Part shown: in pieces, positions 22,177 to 31,900 of the stretch
Layout of the letters: every line of letters begins with the position of its first letter
How positions within the stretch are numbered: the stretch's first letter is position 1
Assembly (NCBI GenBank): GCA_964036195.1
Contig: OZ038459.1
Coordinates: 22,627,206-22,691,205 of the forward strand
Origin: Sphaerolaimus hirsutus
Lineage: Eukaryota > Nematoda > Chromadorea > Monhysterida > Sphaerolaimidae
Reading direction: 5' to 3'
DNA: 64,000 nucleotides
Notes under the pieces: generated by a model
Told to the model about the DNA's origin: nothing
What the model saw: the letters and a program-made list of their open reading frames with translations, nothing else
Database searches by the model: none
Position numbers and translations under genes: made by a program

Positions 22177-22653
22177 TACAAAATAAGCAGTAGAGGGTTT
22201 GTTCTTCCTGAATACACTTACAGTAACACATTTACTTCTGTAAATCAAGCACACAAAATCTTTTCACATAAAATAGTGATATATTTTTTGAACTCCTTGG
22301 CGCTTGTTTGGTGCTTTTTAAAATGCTAGCGCCAAGCAGTTCAAAAAATATATCACTATTTTATGTGAAAAGATTTTGTGTGCTTGATTTATAGAAGTAA
22401 ATGTGTTACTGTAAGTGTATTCAGGAAGAACAAACCCTCTACTGCTTATTTTGTACCGTATTTCCTTGAAATATCCCCCCTCGTTGACCCCCCCTCTTGA
22501 GACCACTATGAAAAAATCCCCCCCCTCGAAATACCCCCCCCCCCAGATTGAGTGTAAAGAGAATGTACATGACAAATACTGCAGTTTGTGTTCTGTGTAG
22601 TGCAGAACAAATGTTAAAACAATGTTGTAATCACGTTAGAACAGTGTTTATAC
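21978..22653. repeat. Large inverted repeat, arms ~325 bp, very short loop
   Basis: The left arm starts GGTATAAACACTGTTCTAAC; the right arm ends with its complement at 22653. The arms include half of a CCGTATT element plus ~120 bp of unique sequence (GCAGTAGAGGGTTTGTTCTT). The centre near 22300-22335 is itself an inverted CTTGGCGCTT/AGCGCCAAG. The right arm stops exactly where a GGCGCC cluster begins. Confidence 0.85.
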
Positions 22654-22654
22654 T

Positions 22655-22905
22655 AATGATGGAAAAGCGCCAGAAAAAAGGGCGCCAGGCGCCAATGGCG
22701 CCATGGCGCCATTCGGAATGTGGGCGCCAAGCGCCAAGGGCGCCACAGAAAAAGGGCGCCAGGCGCCAAGGGCGCCATGGCGCCATTCGGAAAGTGGGCG
22801 CCAGGCGCCAGGGGCGCCACGGAAAGAGGGTGCCAAGCGCCAAGGGCGCCATGGCGCCATTTGGAAAATAGGGCGCCAGGCGCCAAGGGCGCCAGGATAA
22901 AGAAG
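22655..22905. repeat. GGCGCC-rich tandem cluster
   Basis: Opens with AATGATGGAAAAGCGCCAG, the same lead-in as 52591 and 63587. It continues as repeats of about 74 bp (TTCGGAATGTGGGCGCC near 22710, TTCGGAAAGTGGGCGCC near 22786), each full of GGCGCC palindromes. Confidence 0.75.
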
Positions 22906-23226
22906 TGCGTACAACACTCTCAAAGTGCTAAAAATGTTTCTACAGCACCATAGTACACGCATTAATTTCTTTATTGGCGTTTTCCAGGATGTTATGCACA
23001 AAACAATAGTAGCAACAAAAAATTTTGTAATAAAATCCATATGACAAATTCAAACAACATGGAAATTGTCATTTGACAACAATCCATTCACTTCAAATAG
23101 ACTTTTCCAATCAATGTTTCCATGAAATGGACAAAAACGGAATTGCAACAATTTGAATCCGTTTATTTCTGATTTTGCAAGTTCAATGGTTCATCATTAT
23201 TATCTACTGATCCGTCAGACACATCT
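22906..23226. other. No recognisable feature
   Basis: About 320 bp of AT-rich sequence with no supported coding or repeat signal. Confidence 0.5.
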
Positions 23227-23451
23227 GGGGGCAGTCCCAAGCCCTGTAAAGTGTAAAGTAAAGTGTCAAACGTAAAGTCAAATGCAAAGTAAAGTGTCAA
23301 TCAAAACAAAAAAGAAAAGATTTTATTACTGAACTTTGCATGACAATTGACAGTTTACTTTGCATTTGACTTTACATTTGACACTTTACTTTGCATTTGA
23401 CTTTACATTTGACACTTTACTTAACACTTTACAGGGCTTGGGACTGGCACC
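23227..23451. mobile_element. TGTCA foldback element, complete
   Basis: Terminal inverted ends GGGGGCAGTCCCAAGCCCTG and CAGGGCTTGGGACTGGCACC enclose AAAGTGTCAA/TTGACACTTT arms. This is the clearest example of this family's termini. Confidence 0.8.
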
Positions 23452-23579
23452 TGATGAACCGCTGGATGAAAGATTTCCACCCGTTCACACCACTTCGTCC
23501 ATTTTTCCGGCGAATTTAGATTATCCACGCATGCGTTTTTATTATTTTTATCATTTACACAGCACTCACCTTTAAACCC

Positions 23580-23778
23580 TGCTGGCGCTTTTTTGGCGCC
23601 CTTTTAAAGCAGGGCGCCAGGCGCCAAGGGCGCCACGGAAAAAGGGCGCCAAGCGCCAAGGGCGCCATGGCGCCTTTCAGAATGTGGGCGCCAGGCGCCA
23701 AGGGCGTCACAGAAAAAGGGCGCCAAGCGCCAATGGCGCCATGGCGCGGCGCCCTTTGTCGCCCTCAAATGGCGCCAG
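23580..23778. repeat. GGCGCC-rich cluster abutting the assembly gap
   Basis: Same repeat as 22655-22905, running into the N block. The repeat probably caused the gap. Confidence 0.75.
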
Positions 23779-23978
23779 NNNNNNNNNNNNNNNNNNNNNN
23801 NNNNNNNNNNNNNNNNNNNNNNNNNNNNNNNNNNNNNNNNNNNNNNNNNNNNNNNNNNNNNNNNNNNNNNNNNNNNNNNNNNNNNNNNNNNNNNNNNNNN
23901 NNNNNNNNNNNNNNNNNNNNNNNNNNNNNNNNNNNNNNNNNNNNNNNNNNNNNNNNNNNNNNNNNNNNNNNNNNNNNN
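23779..23978. other. Assembly gap (200 N)
   Basis: Exactly 200 N, probably a placeholder of unknown real size. It hides the start of the 5' LTR and its target duplication, and possibly the two missing 5' exons of synthetase copy 1. Confidence 1.
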
Positions 23979-24740
23979 AAAGACTCTGCTCAATTACAAC
24001 ACCCATTTACCCCGAATAAGTCCCAGTTTACTGTTTATTCAACATACGTTTCCAGGAAGTGATTATTATTATTATGTTGAATATACCCTGTTCTATTTAC
24101 GTCATTAGGAACATTTGCACTGCTATTTAGATTTTCAAACCCTATTTTATTAGTTCCAATGTACGTCAATGTTTTCTGACAAATTGAAGCAAATTAGTAA
24201 ATCGGCCGAGTTTGCCGACTTCGCGCCTCAAGATTAATAGTTTTTCCATTAGCCCAATTTGTACCTGGTATTTCTTTACCATAATTATTTGAATGTATGC
24301 ACGCGCAGTATAAGGCAACTGTTTCGGCTAGATGTGTTTATTTGTTGCATTTATGTCTTATTTGTGCATTTGTATTAGGAAATTACTGTAGCTGTTTTTC
24401 TATATGTGATTTCCGTGTCTTAGCTACTTTGAGAGTTTTTACTTCAGTCTGCGGACCCCAAGCTACTGAACGAAAATAAGCTAGCGATAGAAACTTCGAC
24501 TAGGAAGCTCGCTAGGCTTTGCGCTTTTGTAATACGCTGTATCTGATCGAAATAAAGTACCTGAAACAATCTTGAAACCCCTTTTCAACACGCAACCACG
24601 AAATAAACTCAACTTGGCTGTCGACAAGTGGACGTTCGGCTACAACGGGAAATCAACCACTCTAAAGGCCGTTTCTCAGTACGGTCTTGGAGTTGCCGGA
24701 TTCGGTGGTAGAAGACGCTGACTTCGGTGGCTTCATCACA
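23979..24740 (+). repeat. 5' LTR (left end in gap)
   Basis: Matches 35268-36030. It ends in CTTCATCACA directly before the primer site. AATAAA at 24551 is a likely polyadenylation signal at the R boundary. The last 196 nt are identical to the 3' LTR, while the part before 24545 differs at many positions. Confidence 0.93.
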
Positions 24741-24758
24741 TGGCGCAGCGAGCAGGGT
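24741..24758 (+). promoter_or_regulatory. Primer binding site, tRNA-Ser type
   Basis: TGGCGCAGCGAGCAGGGT begins at the first base after the LTR. It is the complement of the 3' end (with CCA) of animal tRNA-Ser(UGA) as I remember that tRNA; the isoacceptor needs a check. Confidence 0.75.
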
Positions 24759-25945
24759 GATTGCATGACATTGTGCTATCACCAAGCCGGAACGGACATT
24801 GTGCGGCAGTTGGCAGAACTTCAAAAGTCCTGCTGAACATCAATTGGCCTTGGCTGAGCGTTGGCTGTTGATTTGCAGACAGCATTGTGCCAAAGTCACG
24901 GCACTCCTGTCTACATCCTGGGAGCGGTTCTACGCTCACGCGCGGAGGACACTGGAGTTCTGACAAGCCTGTCAGGATTTCAGGCAGCTTTCACCAGTGC
25001 TCTGGCAAGGTGCTAGACGCTGGGCGGCACCGGCATTTGACAAGGAGTCATTGTCGGACGGTGGTCAAACTTTCGCTGGACGCTCCTGTACATCCGGACG
25101 CCAGTGACCGCTCGCACGTCCTTCCTATGCCGAGGGAGGGTGACCTGACGGAGACAGGATCGCCACAGAGCCACGCTAGTCAAAGGGCTGTTTTTTGGGC
25201 ATTCGCGGAGGTCCCTCGCTCCACTGGGTAAGAGTGGACTCATACCTCGGAAGTGCAAAAGTAGGGGTATCAGTGTACAAAGGGCTGTAGCTGACAGAGG
25301 GCTGTAGCTGACAGAGAGTGGATTTGAAAACCAAGTATTAGGATACTTGGTAGCGTGTAGGGGCTTTGCGGAGCTCCCATCAAATATACACGCTGTGCCT
25401 GCTCGGTACCATCAGATCAGACAGCATAAAAGTGCCAGAAATTCTGCATTGCACAGGCGCAATTGCAGAGCAGTGTACAGAAACACTGCCCAGAATCAGA
25501 AAGTGCACCAGAGTGCACAGAAACGTGTCACAGGTGACACGGCAAGCGCAGCACTGCGCACAGCGGCACAGGAGCCGCTCAGGAAAGCAAGTGGCCGGCG
25601 TGGTCACAAGGCACACAGGCGTGCCAGAAAGAGCGCCAGAGCGCTCAGGAAGAGTGTGTACGGACCCTCTTTGGGCGCACACTGCTGGGCAAATAAATTG
25701 TTTATTGTCCAGGTGGATTTGACCGGTGTGTTGAAGTCAACGCGTGTAAACAATCACGTCAGGGGCTTTAGGAACACACCTGGTGCCAGTGCAGTAAAGG
25801 TCAACGCGTGAGAACACGTCAGGGGCCTGTAGGACTGCATTGGTATTGTGCGTGGCACAACAAATCCGTGGTGCACAGAGCACTACACAGAAAGACGCAG
25901 AGAAGCGTCACAGGCGTCACAGGCGACGCACTATAAAGAGAAACA
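24759..25945 (+). other. Untranslated leader of the retrotransposon
   Basis: About 1.19 kb between primer site and gag. It holds an 18-bp tandem duplication (GGGCTGTAGCTGACAGAG at about 25283 and 25301) and two copies of GTCAACGCGTG (25737, 25800). Frames here are short and overlap, with no recognisable domain. Confidence 0.7.
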
Positions 25946-28900
25946 GTGAAGGAAAATTCATCAGCAAAAATGGTTTCGCCAACAGGTCACATCAGAAAGA
26001 CCCTGGGGCCAGCAAAGCACAGGGTGGAAAGCAGATTGGCAAGAGAATTTGCCAAATATGACCTGGAGCTATTTGCGGAAGCATCAAAGGAAGATAAGAG
26101 AACAGAGATGAGAAGAGTGATTGCAACTATCAAACAGGAGGGTGCAAAATTGGAAAGTGCAATGACTGCAGTGAGAACTCAATTTGACGCATGGAGGGAT
26201 ATCGTCAAAGACATTGACGAGCCCGACCAGTTGGAACAAGAACAGAAGATATACCAAGACTCATATGAGGAATATGCAAATATGTCAGACTTGGTGACAC
26301 AGAAAATGGCAGCCATGAATGTATACATCGAAGAGTTGCAAGACATGATCCAGCAACAGAGCGGAAATACCATGTATGAAGTCAATACAGCATTCATACA
26401 GCAGATGGCTGCCCAGATGGCTCTGACAGCTCAGGGAGCTGCTCCAGGGGCCAGTTCAACCAATGCAACCACTGCAAAGAGCGTCAAATTACAGAAACTG
26501 GAAGTGGAACAGTTTACTGGGGAAATTGTCAAATTTCGATCATGGTGGCAAATGTTCGAATCCCACATCCACAATCGGACAGATTTGGAGGACATTTCCA
26601 AGTTTTCATACTTGAGGAGCTTGCTGAAAGGCTCAGCATTTGGCATGATCAGTGGATTAAGTGTGACCGCAGAGAATTATGCACCCGCAATTGCAATGCT
26701 CAAGAAGAGATATGACCAGCCAGTTGTGGTCAGAAACACGCTGATGAGTAATATCATGAAGTTGCGACAGGCCAGGAATACCTGTCAGGATATGAGAATT
26801 TTGTTTGATGCAATTGAAAGGCTGCTCCAGCAGTTGGAGTCACTGGGTGAATCAGTGGAACATCCAATGCTGTTGAGCCAGCTGCAACAGAAAGTGCCAC
26901 CCGAGGTTCTCAGAGAAATCCAGAAGGAACAGGGAACTGAGGAAGCCTTGACGGTGGAGATATTCAGAAAGTTGTTTGGCAAGCAGCTAGCGCTCAGTGA
27001 GGCTGTACAGCACGCACAGCAAACTGAGGCACCAGTTCAGCAATCGCGCCAGGGATTCGGGAATAATCCACGCGCACAGCAATTCAATAATCGATTCCAA
27101 GGCAATGGGAATCGATTCAGAGGGCCAGAGAACCCAAGGACCAGCACAGGGAGCATGTCTGTGATCCAGAATGGACAGAGTGCACCACAGGCTGGATTCA
27201 TGAATCCTGGGAGGCCGTGTGTGTTCTGCAATGACACACAACAATTACACTTTAATGATAAGTGTCCAAAGTTCAAAACTGCCAGAGAAAGGAGAGTGGT
27301 TTTGTCAAAGGCAGAGCGATGCCTGAGATGCCTGCAGAAAGGGCATTACATGAATCAATGTCAATTTACAAGAAGTTGCTTTTATTGCAAGTCCAATAGG
27401 CACCACACGGCAGTGTGCCCAGAGAAATTTGGTGACAATGGCAATGGAAACGCTGGACGGCAAATTCCAGCATTCAAAGCAAATGGTCAACAGAGTGGCC
27501 AGCAATCAGCAAACAATAGCAGAAAGTCTGTGCCGATGGCAGGTCGACCAGCACAGAGCCAACAGAGAAAGGCCACAGTGAATTGTGTTACTGTGGAAGA
27601 AGCTGGACCAGAAATGGTAGAGACAGAAACCATATCCAGCACAGTGGTTACAGAACCAAATACAAAGCAACAAAATACGTCAGTGAACCTGTCAGTAAAC
27701 AGGAATATGTCAATGTTGATGACAGCCAGAACCGTGATTGAGGCTTCAGAAATGGATACAGAGATGGAGCCTGAACAGCCACCACTACAGATTCAAGCAT
27801 TCCTGGACACAGGATCCCAGGGAACATACATGTCAGAGAAAGTGGCCAAGAAACTCAATTTGAAGAGTACAGGTGAACACCACATCCAGGTGTACACATT
27901 CGGAAATGAAAAGCCGCACTATAAAGTAGTACAGCAAGTGGAATTCAGAATGCGACTCAGAAATGGCCAGAAAGTTGATATGGTGGCTGATGTGGTCCCG
28001 ACGTTGACCACAGAACAAGTCAAAGTGCCTGTGTCAGAACAGGACGAAAAGTACCTGCAGAAGTACTTCCCGGATGAGAGTTACTTTGCAGACAGAATTC
28101 CCAAGGACAAAGGGACAGAGTGCAAGTTCAAGCCAGACATTATAGTGGGCTTGAATTATTTCTGGGACTTGATGTCCAGAAACACCAGCACCACCAGACT
28201 TCCGTCAGGATTGTATGTCATTCCATCAGAATTGGGATTGCTGATGGGAGGTGGGCAGCTGACGAGCAACAGAAATCAATGGACCACGGATGGTGCATAT
28301 CCAGTGGTTGTCAACACAATTGTGCATCAAATTCAGAGAGAAAAGTGGTACGAGGAAGCACCGTTGTCAGTTGCTCCTGTACCAAATGTCAAAGACATGG
28401 ATAGACTGGATACCATTGGCATAATGGATCAGCCAGACCTCGTCGAAGATGATGAGGCCATAAAGCAATTCAATGAGAGTGTACAGAGAAACCCAGATGG
28501 ACGATACTCTGTAAAGTTCATGTACAAACCGAATTTGCATGAACTCCCAGATAACAAAGCAATGGCGTTCAAGAGGTTCAGGTACCTCACCAACAGGCTC
28601 AAGAGAGACCCAGAATTACTGGAGAAAATTCAGGCAATCATGAAAGCACAAGAGGAGCAAGGAGTAATTGAGAAAGTCCAAGAGGATATTATGGATGGCA
28701 GAAAGTTCCATATATTGCCTCATCAACCAGTGATAACGCCAGAGAAAACTACCACAAAGGTCAGAGAGGTATATGATGCCTCAGCGAAACCGCCAGGCAT
28801 GCCAAGCTTGAATGAGTGCATGTACCGCGGTCCAGTGATACTACCACAGCTGGTAGGGATGCTGATGCGATTCCGATTGCATAGAATTGCACTGGTCGCA

Positions 28901-31900
28901 GACATAGAGAAAGCGTTTCTGCAGATTAGTCTGCAGGACAGTGACAGAGATGTGACAAGATTTCTGTGGTACAAGGATCCCACAAAACCATCCATGGAGG
29001 ACAACATTCAGATTTACAGATTTGCCAGAGTACCATTTGGTATAATCTGCAGCCCAGCGCTGCTGGCGCTGACAGTCAGATACCACCTGAATCAAGCTGG
29101 CACAGAAAATGCAAAATTGATCGATGAAAATCTGTATGTGGATAATTTGATCCTCAGTGTGGACACAGAGCAGAAAGCAATCGAATTGTACCAGGAATCC
29201 AAAGTGCTGTTCACAGAGGCACAGATGAATCTGAGAGAATGGAACAGCAACAATAAGAGCTTTACTTGGCAATTGGCAGAGTCAGATGTGGCCAAGGAAA
29301 TTGTCACAACAGTCCTAGGAATGAAATGGGACACAGAGAGCGACCAGATGTGGCTGAAAACGCCAAAGACAGTTCAGCAATCACAGTTATCAGAAACTGA
29401 CCAGAAAATCAAACTTCCCACGAAAAGGACAGTTGCAAAGGTGACTGCGGGATGTTTTGATCCAATGGGACTCGTCAGTCCTGTCCTACTGCCAGCAAAG
29501 AGATTTTTGCAAACGTTATGGCATTCAGGACCAAGTGCCAAAGAATGGGACACACCCCTGTCTGAGGAACAGACAGCAATTTGGCAGCAATTAGAGACAG
29601 AGTTGCTCAAAGTTGGACAGATCAAGTTCAACCGAAATTTGAATTATCAGAGTGGTGCAGATGCACAACTGCACATTTTCGTTGATGCCTCAGCAATGGC
29701 ATACAGCGCAGCGGCATACATATGCCAGAAAACGGAAAATGACAGCGGCACGTCAAGCCTGCTGTACTCCAGATTAAGACTAGCTCCAAAGAAACCAGAA
29801 GTGACAATTCCACGGCTGGAATTGTTAGCAATGTTGATCGGCAGCAGGATGTCAAAGTTTATTCACAAAGAGCTCAAGGACGTCAAATTCAGTCAGACAG
29901 TTGTATGGTCAGATTCAACCTGTTGTCTGAAGTGGTTGACAACCGCGAAGCCACTAGCATGTTTTGTCAAGAACAGATTGGATGAAATCAGGAAAATTCA
30001 GAGTGAGACAGAGAACATGCATATCAGACACATCGCAGGACTGGAGAACCCAGCTGACATGGCCACAAGAGGCATGAATATGTCAGAGTTGGAAGGCAGT
30101 AACCTGTGGTGGAAGGGGCCAGAATGGCTAATGACTGGAGAATGGCCAGAGCCGAAAGTGGAGCCAGTTACGCCAGAAGTAATGGCAGAAATTAAGAGAG
30201 AAGAGCTCAAGTTCCCAAAAGCCAGTCCAATTTACCTGGGCGCCACACAGCAAGTGGCCAGTGACCCAGATACCAGCAATGAGCAAGCTGATGAAAGCAA
30301 GCAAAGCAACCCATTGGGAATTGAGATTCAAAGATTCTCATCACTGACAAAGTTACTGGATTCAACAGTATATGTGATGAGATTTGTGCGACAGATGCAC
30401 AAAAAGCGCAGCAGAAATGGCAGTCAGAGTGGACTGTCAGAAATCATGAAAAGTATCTGTGATACAATAAAACCACAGGGAATTATCAGTATTGAAGAGA
30501 GAGAGATTGCGTTGAAATATTGGATCAAAGTGACGCAACAGAATCATTACAAAGGAGTGGCAGAGATTCTGGCAACAAGCCACAGCAAAGGCAGCCAGAA
30601 TGGCAAGAAAACAGCTGCAGACCAGCAGTTGATCAAATGGCTCAATGTGCAAATGCATCAGGATGGAATCCTGAAGTGCCACGGCAGAATGGAGCATACA
30701 GACCCACAGGAGGTCACAGTGCCACTCATACTGTTGCCAGCAACGGCTACAGTAACTCAGCTGATCGTCAGAGACCAGCATGAGAAATTGATGCACGCAG
30801 GAGTGCAACATACATTGGCAGCGATCAGACAAAAGTACTGGATTACACAGGGCAGACGGGTGATCTACAATGTGACGAGAACCTGCCCAACCTGTAAGAA
30901 ATTGGGAGCGAAGCCGTACCAGCTTCCACCAATGCCAGATTTGCCAGAAACTAGAGTTCAGAGAGCCAGACCGTTCCAGTATACGGGCTTGGATTATTTG
31001 GGACCAGTTTGGTACAAAGTGGACAAAGATCACAGGAAAATGTGGATCTGTTTGTTCACATGCATGGTGACACGTGCAGTTCACCTGGAAAGTGTGCTGG
31101 ACATGACAGCACAGGAATTCCTGAACGCAGTCAGGAGATTCATCGCCAGGCGTGGAAAACCTGAAGCAGTTATTTCAGACAATGCGACGCAATTCAAATT
31201 GACAGAGAAAGTGCTCAACACAAGCACTGACAAGGCCATCAATACTGGAAAGGAATGGTCAGAAATGGTCAAAAGTGGAGCAATACAGACTTACTGCTCA
31301 CAGCAACAAATCCAGTGGAACATGACTACTCCTATGGCACCATGGCAGGGAGGAGTCTATGAGAGAATGGTGGGTATCACCAAGAAACATTTCAAGGCAG
31401 CTGTGGGGCACAGAATGTTAACCCTGCAAGAATTGTTGACACTTCTGCCAGAAGTTGAGGCAGTGATCAACAGCAGGCCAATCTCTTACATCTATGGTGA
31501 TGTAAAAAGTCTCAGAGTGCTGACGCCAAAAGACTTCCTGACAGGGGAAGGTCAGATTGGAGCACCACAGTTTGACGCAGACAAAGATGCAGAATTTGTG
31601 CCCAGAATGGATAACGCAGCGAAACTGCAGAAATATTGGGAGACAACCCAGCAAACTTTGGATAAGTTCTGGGACTTGTGGCATCAAGAGTACATTCCGA
31701 GCTTGAGGGAAAGAACTCAGGTGACGCACAAACATGGCAGATTGACAGCGACTCAAGAACCCAAAGTGAATGAAGTTGTGCTGATTTATGAAGAGAACAT
31801 GCCCAGAGGTGCATGGAGGATGGGTCGCATCGAGCAGTTAGAGCCCAGCAAAGATGGACAGATTCGCTCAGCAAAAGTCAGAACTGCCAACAGAAATGTG

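Noticed and set aside
22631-23040. Open frames on both strands rich in Ala, Pro, Arg and Trp
   Set aside because: Artefacts of the GGCGCC repeat, which lacks stops in several frames; no start context or domain.
24887-25811. Frames of 100-154 codons in the retrotransposon leader
   Set aside because: They overlap on both strands, contain tandem duplications, and show no retroviral accessory domain.
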